Below, one piece after another: positions 42,313 through 54,812 of a stretch of DNA of 64,000 nt. How positions within the stretch are numbered: position 1 is the first letter of the stretch; each line of letters starts with the position of its first letter. The notes beneath the pieces were generated by a model. It worked only from the letters and a program-made list of their open reading frames with translations, had not been told where the DNA came from and ran no database searches. The DNA comes from Sphingomonas sediminicola. GTDB taxonomy: Bacteria > Pseudomonadota > Alphaproteobacteria > Sphingomonadales > Sphingomonadaceae. Location of the stretch: positions 2,356,001 to 2,420,000 of the forward strand of contig NZ_CP060782.1 of the NCBI RefSeq assembly GCF_014489515.1, given 5' to 3'. The translations under genes and the position numbers were made by a program.

Positions 42313-43905
42313 ATGACCGACCTCGTGCCCGTCAAAAGGGCGCTCATTTCGCTTTCCGACAAGAACGGCCTCGATCGCCTGGCCCAGGGATTGGCGGCAC
42401 GCGGCGTCGAACTAGTGTCGACGGGCGGCACGGCGGCGAAGCTTCGTGATCTCGGTCACCAGGTCCGCGACATCGCGGACCTGACCGGCTTTCCGGAGAT
42501 GATGGACGGCCGGGTCAAGACCCTGCACCCGAAGGTCCACGGCGGACTCCTCGGCGTGCGTGACAACCCCGAACATGCGGCCGCGATGGAAGAGCACGCA
42601 ATTGCTCCGATCGACCTGGTGGTGGTCAACCTCTACCCCTTTGAAGCGACGGTCGCGCGCGGAGCGAACCGCGACGAGATCATCGAGAATATCGATATCG
42701 GCGGCCCGTCGATGGTGCGGTCCGCAGCCAAGAATCACGCCCACGTCGCGGTCGTCACCGACCCGGCTGACTACGAGGAACTGCTTGGCGAGATGGGCTC
42801 GAATGACGGCGCAACGTCATACGAATTCCGCAAGCGGCTGGCAGCAAAGGCGTATGCGCTGACGGCAGCCTACGACTCCACCATCTCGCAATGGTTCGCG
42901 TTCGCCGATCAGGGCGAGCGCTTCCCGAAGGTGTGGACGCGCGCGAGCCGGCTGCTGATGCCGCTCCGCTACGGCGAGAACCCGCACCAGCAGGCAGCGC
43001 TCTACGAACCGATCGGACCGCACGCTCCGGGAATCGCGCAGGCGAAGCAGGTTCAGGGCAAGGAACTCAGCTACAACAATCTGAACGACGCCAACGCCGC
43101 GCTCGAACTGGTCGCCGAATTTCGCCAAAGTCCGCCGACGGTGGTCATCGTCAAGCACGCCAACCCCTGCGGCGTGGCGAGCGCCGATACTTTGCTTGAG
43201 GCGTGGAACGCAGCGCTCGTATGCGACAGCGTCTCGGCGTTCGGCGGGATTGTCGCGACCAACCGTCCGCTCGATGCGGCGACGGCAGAAGCCATCACGC
43301 AGATCTTCACCGAGGTCGTAGTCGCTCCCGACGCAAGCGGCGATGCCAAGGCGATCTTCGCCAAGAAGAAGAACCTGCGGCTTCTCCTGACGGACGGCCT
43401 GCCCGATCCGAAGCGCCCAGGTCAGACGATCGCAGTGATTGCCGGCGGCATCCTGGTCCAGGATCGCGACAATGGCTCGATCACGCGCGACGAGCTCAAG
43501 GTCGTGACGAAGCGGCAACCGACCGAGGAAGAAATCCGCGACTGCCTATTCGCCTGGACCGTTGCCAAGCACGTCAAGTCGAACGCGATCGTTTACGCCA
43601 AGAACGGTTCGACCGCCGGCATTGGCGCAGGGCAGATGAATCGCCGTGACAGTGCCCGCATCGCCGCCGCCAAAGCCAAAGAAGCCGCCGAAACTTACGA
43701 CTGGGCCGAGCCTCGCACGGTCGGCTCGGCGGTTGCTTCGGATGCCTTCTTCCCGTTTGCCGATGGCCTGCTAGCTGCGGTGGAAGCGGGTGCTACGGCA
43801 GTCATCCAGCCTGGCGGCTCCATCCGTGACGATGAAGTCATTGCAGCCGCCGACGAAGCAGGACTCGCGATGGTCTTCACGGGTATGCGGCACTTCCGGC
43901 ACTAG
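42313..43905 (+). CDS. purH: Bifunctional AICAR transformylase/IMP cyclohydrolase PurH
   Basis: An intact 530-residue enzyme for the last two steps of IMP synthesis. The N-terminal IMP cyclohydrolase (MGS-like) part has [33 protein letters not shown] and [17 protein letters not shown]. The C-terminal AICAR transformylase has [25 protein letters not shown] with the catalytic Lys-His pair, [13 protein letters not shown] and [20 protein letters not shown] lies 9 bases before ATG 42313. Tail to tail with the flippase gene. Confidence 0.97.
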   Translation: MTDLVPVKRALISLSDKNGLDRLAQGLAARGVELVSTGGTAAKLRDLGHQVRDIADLTGFPEMMDGRVKTLHPKVHGGLLGVRDNPEHAAAMEEHAIAPIDLVVVNLYPFEATVARGANRDEIIENIDIGGPSMVRSAAKNHAHVAVVTDPADYEELLGEMGSNDGATSYEFRKRLAAKAYALTAAYDSTISQWFAFADQGERFPKVWTRASRLLMPLRYGENPHQQAALYEPIGPHAPGIAQAKQVQGKELSYNNLNDANAALELVAEFRQSPPTVVIVKHANPCGVASADTLLEAWNAALVCDSVSAFGGIVATNRPLDAATAEAITQIFTEVVVAPDASGDAKAIFAKKKNLRLLLTDGLPDPKRPGQTIAVIAGGILVQDRDNGSITRDELKVVTKRQPTEEEIRDCLFAWTVAKHVKSNAIVYAKNGSTAGIGAGQMNRRDSARIAAAKAKEAAETYDWAEPRTVGSAVASDAFFPFADGLLAAVEAGATAVIQPGGSIRDDEVIAAADEAGLAMVFTGMRHFRH

Positions 43906-43906
43906 G

Positions 43907-45450
43907 CTAGCGGACGACATCTCCGGTTGTCCCGGGGGCAGGAATCTCAAGTTCCTGCAGCTCTTCGATATCCGCCTTCTTCATTCGGAACAGCTCGCGG
44001 TCCTCGGCCTTGAAACCCTTGGTCCACAGGACCGCGCCGAAGGCGAGCAGGATTCCCGGGATGCCGAATATCAACTCGGCCCACTCGGGAAGGAGGGTCG
44101 CGAGATACCCGACGATAGTCCCGGCGCCAGCGGCCCAGATCAAGGGCCAGCGCCAGCCATTCACGCGAGCACCGAGAATTCCGCACAGCAGCCGCGACTT
44201 GGCGATTGCCGCGAAGCCCAAGGCAAGCATCAGGGCCATGGCAGGACCAGTGGCCTGGAACATCACTGGCCATCCGAGCCAGCGCATCGCGAGGATCAGC
44301 ACGACGGAGAGCCCCGCCTGGAGCGCCAGCATCGCGAGGCTGATCAGCATGTTGCGGTGCCGTGCTACGTAGATGAGAGCGGCCTCGCTAACCGCCGCCA
44401 TCGCAGCCACGACTTCTGCGGCAAGAAGGAAAGCCAAGGCGGCGGTACCGGCAACGAATGCCGGTCCGACGAGACCCATTACGGCTTCGCCCGGAATTGC
44501 GAGAGCGAGCGCGACACCGAGTTGCGCACCGATCACCCAGAAACCGACCTGCCGCACCTGCTTGGCGACCGCTTCCTTGTCGCCTTCCTTCAGGTTGCGC
44601 GCGATGACCGGTCCGAGGATCGGGTCGAAGCTGGTCTTTAGCTTGGCAGGAAGCGAAGCAACGTTCTGCGCGACATAATAGATGCCGACGACCTTCGGCG
44701 AAAAAAACAGGCCGAGGACCGCGATGTCGATTCGGCGTGATCCCCACTCCACCGCGTCAGCCGCGGCAACCGGAATATTGCGTCTGGCCATCCGCCAGAG
44801 GGTCGCGGGATCCGGCCGCCAGCCGTGCGCGATCCCGTAATTCTTCACGAATGGGATGATCGAAGCGAGCAGGGCGGCGACCATCGACAGGACGTAGGAG
44901 ATGATCAGGCCGTCGCGCGTCGAAATGAACGCCCAGACGAGCGCCGCGACGCTGATCGTCACGGGTTCAACGATCGCCCTCGCCCGGACCGTCGACGTCA
45001 CATCGTGGCGATAGGCGAGCGCGGCGAGCATGATGTCCGACCAGGCCAGCGCGATGATCGTGATCGGCAGCAGCCATTCGAGTCCGGTCAGCTCGCTGTT
45101 CGGGAACATGGCCTGAGGGAAGACCATCAGTATGCCCATTGCGAACGTGGAACCGACGGCGGCGACCAGCAAGGCGTCCCACGCGATGCATACATGCGGC
45201 TTGTCGGTATGAGCGAGTTGCTGCGCGAGACCTCGCTTCAACCCAAGGGTCGCAAGCTGGGCGGCGAACTCGACGATCAGGACCGCATAGGCGAAGCGGC
45301 CGAGCGCCTCGGCGCCGTAGATCCGGCCGGCGATGAACAGGAACGGTAGGCGCGCCGCCAGCCGAACGCAGAAGCCGAAAAAGTTGATTCTTCCGCCGCG
45401 AGCCAAGGCCGCGAGATCTGCGGGAGGTGCCGAGCCGTTCGGCGCCGTGC

Positions 45451-45454
<4 letters not shown>
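43907..45454 (-). CDS. Polysaccharide biosynthesis / lipid-linked oligosaccharide flippase-like membrane protein
   Basis: About 515 residues with 12-14 hydrophobic segments (NFFGFCVRLAARLPFLFIAG near the start; AMLALQAGLSVVLILAM) and a charged cytoplasmic tail. It fits the MOP-superfamily oligosaccharide flippases (Wzx/RfbX/MurJ relatives) that move undecaprenyl-linked glycans across the inner membrane. The start is probably TTG 45454, overlapping the polA stop as TTGA; TTG 45469 is an alternative. No glycosyltransferases adjoin it, so the glycan is not predictable. Confidence 0.82.
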
Positions 45455-48297
<2,843 letters not shown>

Positions 48298-48341
48298 GAG
48301 CGGGCGGGTTTAGCAGGGTGTCGGACGGATGCCAGCGGCGG

Positions 48342-48737
48342 CTAGCCGAACAACAACGGCTTCAGCACCATGCAAAGGCCGATGAGGCTGATCACGAAAG
48401 TGATCGTCCGCACCACCGGCACGCCAAAGCCGTAGAGCGGAAGATAAATAATGCGCGCTCCAAGCCATATCCACCCGCCAAGAGCGGTCCACGAATTCGT
48501 GCGATCCGCAAGAACGACACCCAGCAGAGCCACAATCGCGATCGGGAAGGTTTCCTGGAAATTCGCCTGAGCGCGGGCGAGCCGTCCGGCGACGGGATTG
48601 AGCGCCGGAAGTGCCTCGTCGCGAGCGCCTACGTTCCAGTTTCGGCCGTACTGCTTCGTCTTGAGGTGAACCGCGGCGAAAATGTGAACCAGGAGCAGAA
48701 GCGCTCCGAACGCGGCGATCTTGAGTTCGACTGGCAT
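48342..48737 (-). CDS. MAPEG family membrane protein
   Basis: A 131-residue protein with four hydrophobic helices (ELKIAAFGALLLLVHIFAAV; FPIAIVALLGVVLAD; TITFVISLIGLCMVLKPLL) and the family motif NWNVGARDEALPALNPVAGRL in the first loop, with a RARAQAN-like follow-up (ARAQANFQETFP). MAPEG proteins are trimeric membrane enzymes related to microsomal glutathione transferase; most bacterial members have no proven substrate. It sits between polA and nadB on the same strand. Confidence 0.88.
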   Translation of the reverse strand: MPVELKIAAFGALLLLVHIFAAVHLKTKQYGRNWNVGARDEALPALNPVAGRLARAQANFQETFPIAIVALLGVVLADRTNSWTALGGWIWLGARIIYLPLYGFGVPVVRTITFVISLIGLCMVLKPLLFG

Positions 48738-48751
48738 TCCCGGCTCCTCTT

Positions 48752-50331
48752 CTATGGGACCAGAACGGTGTCCTTCGCCTCGGCGGCCATCTTCGGATAA
48801 TCGAGCGTGTAGTGAAGGCCGCGGCTTTCGTGACGCGAGAGCGCGCTTCGGATGATCAGGTCCGCGACCTCGACCAGGTTACGCAACTCGATCAAGTCCG
48901 GCGTGACGCGGAAATGCCTGTAGTAGTCGGCGACCTCCTGGCGAAGCAGGTCGATGCGGTGCTTGGCCCGTTCGAGCCGCTTGGTCGTCCGGACGATGCC
49001 GACATAGTTCCACATAAAGCGGCGAATCTCGCCCAGGTCTGGGTGATCACGACTTCCTCGTCGCTGTCGGTGACTCGGCTTTCGTCCCAACCGCGAACCT
49101 CCGGGACATCGGTCAGCGCGTCCCAATTGCCGAGGATATGGTGTGCGGCGGACTCACCGAACACGAGGCATTCGAGTAGGCTGTTCGAAGCCAGGCGATT
49201 GGCGCCGTGAAGGCCGGACTGAGTGACCTCGCCAGCTGCATAGAGCCCAGGCGCATCGGTACAGCCATGCAGGTCAACGACCACGCCGCCGCAGGTGTAA
49301 TGCTGGGCCGGAACGACCGGAATCGGCTCCTTCGTGATGTCGATGCCCAGGCCAATCAGCTTCTCGTAGATGTTCGGAAAATGCTCGCGGACGAAATCCG
49401 GGTCGCGGTGGGAGATGTCGAGGTGCACATAGTCGAGACCAAGCCGCTTGATCTCGTGGTCGATCGCGCGGGCCACAATGTCGCGAGGCGCAAGCTCGGC
49501 ACGCTCGTCGAAGCGCGGCATGAAGCGCTCGCCGGTGCCGGGTATCTTGAGCTGACCGCCCTCGCCCCGAACCGCCTCGGTGATGAGGAAGTTCTTGACC
49601 TGCAAATTGTAGAGGCAGGTCGGGTGGAATTGCATGAACTCCATGTTGGAGATCCGGCATCCCGCCCGCCAAGCCATGGCGATACCGTCGCCGGTCGCAC
49701 CGCGCGGCGCGGTCGAGAACAGATAGGCGCGGCCCGCTCCGCCCGTCGCGAGGACGGTCGCTCGCGCGGTCAGCGCCTCGACCCGCTTCTTCGCGCGATT
49801 GTAGGCGTACAGGCCGTGGACCGCTCCGCTGGTCGAGAAGTTGGTCGCGTGCCGGCCGGTGATCAGGTCGACGGCGACCATGTCGGGGATGAGCGTGATG
49901 TTCGGATGCCTGAGCGCGGCGGTTTCCAGCGCCTGCTGGACCGCGGCTCCGGTCGCATCGGCGACGTGGACGATGCGGCGAAAACTGTGTCCACCCTCGC
50001 GGGTCAGGTGAAGGCCGCCGCCTTCCGTCGCGAAGGGGACACCCAGTTCGATCAGGCGAGCGATGGCGCGCGGTGCAGATTCGACGACATGCTCGACAAC
50101 CTTGCGGTCATTGAGACCGGCGCCCGCAATCATCGTGTCGTTAATATGCGATTCGAAGCTGTCGCCCTCTTCCAGGACCGCGGCGATTCCGCCCTGCGCC
50201 CAGCCGGTGGCCCCCTCGCCGAGCGCGCCTTTCGCAATGACGGCAACCTTACGGTCTTCGGCTAGGTTGAGAGCGGCGGTCAGCCCGGCCGCCCCGGACC
50301 CGACGACCAATACGTCCGCAGTGGCTTTCAT
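48752..50331 (-). CDS. nadB: L-aspartate oxidase NadB, frameshifted as sequenced
   Basis: The restored product of about 526 residues oxidises aspartate to iminoaspartate for quinolinate and NAD synthesis. It begins with the FAD motif [18 protein letters not shown] and has [14 protein letters not shown], the succinate-dehydrogenase-like QFHPTCLY and [14 protein letters not shown] segments, and [20 protein letters not shown]. One base at CCC 49031-49033 restores [18 protein letters not shown]. Start ATG 50331 overlaps the ABC ATPase stop by 4 bp. nadA and nadC are not in the window. Confidence 0.96.
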
Positions 50332-51254
50332 GCCGCCTTTTCGCTCACCAGACTGAGGAACACGTCTTCGAGATCGGGGTCGCGGGTCCGAACGTCGACG
50401 ATAGAGAAGCCTTCGCGCTGGACGGCCGCGAGGACGTCGCCCGCATTGCACTTGTCCTTGCGATAGGTGATCTCGATCGTTCGTTCGTCCAGCAGTCGGA
50501 TATTCTCGAAACAGGAGTGGCTCGGGACCGAGCCAAGGTCCTGGTCGAAGGTGACCACCACCGCCTTTTCCTGCGCCTTCGCCACCAAGGTCCGCGTCGG
50601 CTCGTTCGCGACGACTTTCCCGTGGTTGATGATCGCGATGCGATCGCAGAGTTCCTCGGCCTCTTCGAGGTAATGGGTGGTGAGTACAACGGTGACGCCC
50701 TGAGCATTCAGTTCGCGAACATAAGCCCACAGCTGTCGGCGGAGCTCGATGTCGACACCAGCGGTCGGCTCGTCGAGGACGAGGATCGGCGGCGAATGGA
50801 CCATCGCCTTGGCAACCAACAGCCGTCTCTTCATCCCGCCCGACAAGGTACGCGAATATGCGTCGGCCTTGTCGGTCAGATGCATCGCCGCGAGCAGTTC
50901 GTCAGTTTTCCGCTGCTCCGGTGGAATTCCGTAAAGGCCCGCCTGAATCTCCAGCGCCTCCTTCGGAGTGAAGAAGGGATCGAATAGGATCTCCTGCGGG
51001 ACGATCCCGATCGAGCGCTTCGCATTGCGCGGATGCTCGTCGATGTCGAAGCCCCAGATGCGGACTTTGCCGGCGCTCTTCACGACGAGGCCCGCGAGGA
51101 TGTTGATCAGAGTCGATTTTCCGGCGCCGTTGGGTCCGAGCAATCCGAAAATCTGCCCCTGCGGGACGTCGAAACTGACATCGTCGAGCGCGAGCTTTCC
51201 GCCCGCATAGGTCTTGGAGACGGAGTCGATCCGAATGGCGGCAGGCGTTTCCAT
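50328..51254 (-). CDS. ABC transporter ATP-binding protein (CcmA/drug-exporter type)
   Basis: From ATG 51254 the protein has 308 residues. Walker A is GLLGPNGAGKSTLINIL, the signature is LSGGMKRRLLVAKAM, Walker B is PILVLDEPTAGVD, and the switch His lies in VVLTTHYLEEAEEL. About 70 C-terminal residues ([11 protein letters not shown]) follow, as in ABC-2 exporters. The matching permease would be expected next door but I see none, so its partner lies elsewhere. Coupled to nadB by an ATGA overlap. The frame extends upstream to 51608 across the DUF4402 promoter region and is not coding there. Confidence 0.9.
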   Translation of the reverse strand: METPAAIRIDSVSKTYAGGKLALDDVSFDVPQGQIFGLLGPNGAGKSTLINILAGLVVKSAGKVRIWGFDIDEHPRNAKRSIGIVPQEILFDPFFTPKEALEIQAGLYGIPPEQRKTDELLAAMHLTDKADAYSRTLSGGMKRRLLVAKAMVHSPPILVLDEPTAGVDIELRRQLWAYVRELNAQGVTVVLTTHYLEEAEELCDRIAIINHGKVVANEPTRTLVAKAQEKAVVVTFDQDLGSVPSHSCFENIRLLDERTIEITYRKDKCNAGDVLAAVQREGFSIVDVRTRDPDLEDVFLSLVSEKAA

Positions 51255-51307
51255 CACAGGTTCGCATAGCGGCCAGCGCGGCCCGCGGACAAGCTGAGCA
51301 AAATAAA

Positions 51308-51337
51308 ACAGGTAAATGCGGCGTTTACTGTACCTGT
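51308..51337. promoter_or_regulatory. Nested inverted repeats upstream of the DUF4402 gene
   Basis: An outer repeat ACAGGTA (51308-51314) / TACCTGT (51331-51337) encloses an inner GTAAA (51312-51316) / TTTAC (51324-51328). The element lies in the only AT-rich patch of the 124-bp divergent region between the ABC ATPase and DUF4402 genes. It looks like a protein-binding site or overlapping operators. No regulator gene adjoins it. Confidence 0.35.
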
Positions 51338-51378
51338 CAGACGCCTGTTGAGGGGAAAAGGTTACTGCGGTCTTTGCG

Positions 51379-51900
51379 ATGGGTCCGGTACGTCTCTTCA
51401 CCTTGCTTGCTGCAGGGCTGCTTTCGATCATGACGGCGGCGCCGGCTTTTGCTGCGCCGAAGGCCGCCGCCCCGCCTGCCAAGGCGAGCGCCGATATCCG
51501 CCGCGCGGCACAGGTCCGATTGCTCAACGATCTGAACTTCGGTGCCCTCACCGTGACCACTGCCGGCACCGCGGTCATGAACCCGAGCACGGACGTCCTG
51601 ACGACCACCGGCGGCGTAGTGAGCGTCGGAGGGAATCCCTACTCGGCCCTGTTCGAGAGCGTCTCTCCGGTGAAGGGCGTCGTGATCGTCCGCATCCCAA
51701 ACAAGCCCATCACGCTCATCAGGGTTGGCGGCACCGAGACAATGACCGTCTCGACATGGACGATCAATGGCAGCAACAGCCGCACGGTCAACGCCAAGGA
51801 GCCGTTCACATTCAAGGTCGGCGGGACGCTGAACGTCAACGCCAACCAGGTGGAAGGGCTCTATGTCGGAACGTTTACCGTAGACGTTCAATACCCCTAG
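51379..51900 (+). CDS. DUF4402 domain secreted protein
   Basis: A 173-residue exported protein: signal peptide (MGPVRLFTLLAAGLLSIMTAAPAFA), an Ala/Pro-rich spacer, then a beta-rich domain (NDLNFGALTVTTAGTAVMNP; GLYVGTFTVDVQYP) characteristic of DUF4402. The final TFTVDVQYP strand recalls pilin-like or surface-fibre subunits, where such a strand is donated to a neighbour, but this is only a resemblance. No chaperone or usher gene is present. It lies behind nested inverted repeats at 51308-51337. Confidence 0.82.
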   Translation: MGPVRLFTLLAAGLLSIMTAAPAFAAPKAAAPPAKASADIRRAAQVRLLNDLNFGALTVTTAGTAVMNPSTDVLTTTGGVVSVGGNPYSALFESVSPVKGVVIVRIPNKPITLIRVGGTETMTVSTWTINGSNSRTVNAKEPFTFKVGGTLNVNANQVEGLYVGTFTVDVQYP

Positions 51901-51972
51901 CCCGCCAAGAGATTTAAGATTGCGGCAACCCTTCGCATTGAAGCCGCAACCCGCGATTGCTACCGGGAGCCC

Positions 51973-52191
51973 ATGGAACAGTCCGCCAAGGCCGCCAACG
52001 CGCTTCCACCGCCGGAAGTCTACAAAGTGAAGACCCTGCAGGTCGCCTGCGACGGATCGGGCGAAGTCTCGCCGGCACTCGGTCATCCGCGCGTGTTCCT
52101 TCGAATGGAGCCCGACCTCGGCTTCGTCGAGTGTGGTTATTGCGACCGGCGATTCGTCCTCGAGGGCGGTCCCGCCGACAAGCAGGCCTAA
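51973..52191 (+). CDS. Zinc-finger domain protein (zf-CHCC, NDUFS6-like)
   Basis: A 72-residue protein with one zinc-ribbon: a Cys in LQVACDGSG, a His in GHPRVFLRM and the C-x2-C pair in FVECGYCDRRFVLEGG. This is the zf-CHCC family, related to the complex I accessory subunit NDUFS6 of mitochondria and present across alphaproteobacteria. It may bind zinc near respiratory complex I, but nuo genes are not in this window. Upstream of tldD by 54 bp, so possibly co-transcribed. Confidence 0.85.
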   Translation: MEQSAKAANALPPPEVYKVKTLQVACDGSGEVSPALGHPRVFLRMEPDLGFVECGYCDRRFVLEGGPADKQA

Positions 52192-52245
52192 GGCCCAAAA
52201 CCCGACCGGGGTGGCAGGAACCTCCGCGACGTCTATATCTGCCCA

Positions 52246-53678
52246 ATGTCCCTAATCACCGATCCGCGCCGATTCCTTTATCGCGATGGAGCGCTGGATC
52301 CGGACGACGCCAAGAACCTGGTCGCAAAGCATCTCGCCCATTGCGACGACGGCGAACTGTACCTCCAATATTCGGCAAGCGAGGCGTTCGGTTTCGACGA
52401 CGGTCGATTGAAGACGGCTGATTACCACACGGCCTCAGGGTTCGGACTCCGCGGCGTTTCTGGCGAAACGACCGCATTTGCGCATGCCAATGAAATCAGC
52501 GCCGCCGCTGTCGATCGAGCGGCAGCAACACTGAAGTTGCTCGATCCCGCGAAGGGCCCGCCGGCCCAGCCGCCGCTGCGCACGAACCAGGCGATGTACA
52601 CGGCGGACGACCCGCTCGGCGTCATCCCGTTCGCGGAGAAAGTGGCGCTATGCCAGAAGATCGACGCAGCGGCGCGAGCGCGCGATCCGCGCGTTGCGCA
52701 GGTCGCCGTTTCACTCGCCGCCAGCTGGAGCGTCATCGACATCGTCCGCTCGGACGGCTTCGTGGGAAGCGACGTGAGGCCTTTGGTGAGGCTCAACGTT
52801 CAGATCGTCGCGCAAAACGGCGATCGCCGTGAAACAGGGTTTCACGGCATGGGCGGCCGCTATCTTTACGGTCGGCTGTTTGAGGAATCCGAATGGCAGC
52901 GCGCAATCGACGTCGCGCTGGCGCAGGCCCTGGTCAATCTCGAGTCCGTCGCAGCCCCCGCTGGCGAAATGCCGGTCGTGCTCGGCCCCGGCTGGCCCGG
53001 CGTTCTGCTGCACGAGGCGGTCGGCCATGGCCTTGAAGGCGACTTCAACCGCAAGGGGACGTCCGCCTTCTCCGGTCGAATCGGCGAGCGCGTTGCCGCA
53101 CCCGGGGTCACGGTCATCGACGACGGGTCGATCGGCCAGCGCCGCGGATCGCTCACGATCGACGACGAAGGCACTCCGACGCGCCGCAACGTCCTGATCG
53201 AAGACGGAATCCTGAAGGGCTACATCCAGGACCGGCTGAATGCCCGGCTGATGGGCGTCGAGCCAACTGGCAATGGCCGGCGCGAAAGCTTCGCGCATTC
53301 ACCGATGCCACGCATGACCAACACTTTTATGCTGGGCGGCAACGATAATCCCGGTGAGCTGGTCGAGCGGGTGAAAGACGGGATCTACGCTAAGAGCTTC
53401 GGGGCGGGCAGGTGGATATCACGAGCGGCAAGTTCGTCTTCTCCTGCACCGAAGCCTATCGAATCCGCGGAGGTAAGATCGCCGAGCCGATCAAGGGTGC
53501 GACATTGATCGGTGACGGGCCGACAGTTCTCACCCGGATCAAGGGCATCGGCAACGACATGGAGCTGGATGAAGGCATCGGTATCTGCGGCAAGGGCGGA
53601 CAGTCCGTGCCTGCCGGTGTGGGCCAGCCAACCCTGCTGATCGACGGCCTGACCGTCGGAGGCACCGCAACCGCGTGA
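52246..53678 (+). CDS. tldD: Metalloprotease TldD, frameshifted as sequenced
   Basis: The restored product is about 477 residues. The zinc-binding H-E-x3-H motif is seen in [20 protein letters not shown], and [36 protein letters not shown] and [19 protein letters not shown] are conserved TldD segments. TldD forms a heterodimer with TldE/PmbA that digests unfolded peptides such as RiPP precursors and CcdA. One G missing at GGGG 53401-53404 restores [12 protein letters not shown]. The tldE/pmbA partner is not present here. The stop overlaps the DUF924 gene (GTGA). Confidence 0.95.
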
Positions 53679-54211
53679 CTGACTGGCGCCGGGACGTTCT
53701 GACATACTGGTTCGGGCTCGACCCGAAGCAGTGGTGGCGCAGTGAGCCGGAAGTCGACGACGAAATCCGCCAACGCTTTTCGAAACTGTGGGCTGAGAAG
53801 AGACAGCTGCCGGTCGATGCGTTTCTCGAGGATTCTCTGACGGCGCTCGCGGCCATCGTCCTCTTCGATCAGTTTCCGCGCAACATGTTCCGCGACTCGG
53901 CAGAACAGTTTGCGACTGATCATCTCGCGCTCGCCATTGCGAAGTCGGCGGTCGATCGCGGCTTCGACGACAACTTGCAGCGGCAGGAACGGGGCTTCCT
54001 CTACATGCCGTTCCAGCACAGCGAGGTGCTCGCCGACCAGAATTGGTCGGTGCAGCTCTTCACTGCGCTAGGCGACGACTATCAGCTCGGTTTCGCGAAG
54101 AAACATCACGACCTGATCGAGCGCTTCGGCCGTTTTCCGCACCGCAATGCGATCCTCGGGCGTGCTCCGCGCCCGGATGAAGTCGCCGCGGGCAATGTCG
54201 TTCCCTGGTGA
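53675..54211 (+). CDS. DUF924 family protein
   Basis: A 178-residue TPR-like helical protein. Typical features are the start [53 protein letters not shown] and the C-terminal [13 protein letters not shown]. The family is widespread and uncharacterised. The start is GTG 53675, within the tldD stop (GTGA), so it is translated after tldD. The next small gene begins one base after its stop. Confidence 0.88.
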   Translation: MTDWRRDVLTYWFGLDPKQWWRSEPEVDDEIRQRFSKLWAEKRQLPVDAFLEDSLTALAAIVLFDQFPRNMFRDSAEQFATDHLALAIAKSAVDRGFDDNLQRQERGFLYMPFQHSEVLADQNWSVQLFTALGDDYQLGFAKKHHDLIERFGRFPHRNAILGRAPRPDEVAAGNVVPW

Positions 54212-54411
54212 ATGAGCCTCGTCGAGCTCGCCCGGTTCGATAATCGCGTCGAGGCGGATCTCGCACGGTTGAACCTCGAGGCCGAGGGAATCGACGCTGT
54301 GCTGTTCGACACCGACATGCATGGGTTCGGCTGGGGCCGATCATGCCAATCCGGCTGATGGTTCTCGAAGAAGATTTGGCCGACGCCCGCCGGCTCCTTC
54401 CAACGCTTTAG
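54212..54411 (+). CDS. DUF2007 small protein, frameshifted as sequenced
   Basis: A short gene of about 66 codons after repair. It starts ATG 54212 right behind the DUF924 stop: MSLVELARFDNRVEADLARL, then GIDAVLFDTDMHGFGWG, and after one base missing at GGGG 54333-54336, PIMPIRLMVLEEDLADARRL. This is the DUF2007 'putative signal-transducing' family, small proteins that resemble the PII-like ferredoxin fold. The stop TAG 54409-54411 overlaps the convergent TIGR01244 gene end by 4 bp. Because of the break it is easily missed. Confidence 0.78.
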
Positions 54412-54812
54412 AGCAGATGCGCGATCGGCGTCGGGTCGACGCCGACGTCCGAGAGGTGCCGTTCGATGTCTCCGCGCGACATGCCTTCATCGTTCTTTGC
54501 CAATGCCCATGCGAGAGATGAGCGCGTGCCAGTCCGGCAGAACGCGAATACCTTCCCTTTGGCGGCCTTGATTGCGTCCTGCATGGCTTGAGCGTCTGCG
54601 GGACCGATTCCGCGGATGATCGGGATCGCACGATATTCGATGCCGGCCGCCCGGGCGGCCTTCTCGATGTCCATGCCGAGCGGCTGATCAGGTTCCTCTC
54701 CATCGGGACGATTGTTGACCAGCATGGTGACACCCTCGCCGACCAGCGCGGCGACGTCTTCGGGCCTAATCTGACCACTCACCAAAACCTTTTCATCCAG
54801 CTGGCGCGACAT
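54408..54812 (-). CDS. TIGR01244 family sulfurtransferase/phosphatase-like protein
   Basis: From ATG 54812 the protein has 134 residues: VSGQIRPEDVAALVGEGV, MLVNNRPDGEEPDQP and the active-site loop VFAFCRTGTRSSLAWAL. The Cys-x4-Arg loop and the domain (DUF442) place it in TIGR01244, related to the phosphatase-like part of bacterial Blh proteins and SQR-fused domains. Role is unproven; sulfur transfer is the usual guess. It overlaps the end of recQ by 20 bp and is co-oriented. Confidence 0.85.
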   Translation of the reverse strand: MSRQLDEKVLVSGQIRPEDVAALVGEGVTMLVNNRPDGEEPDQPLGMDIEKAARAAGIEYRAIPIIRGIGPADAQAMQDAIKAAKGKVFAFCRTGTRSSLAWALAKNDEGMSRGDIERHLSDVGVDPTPIAHLL

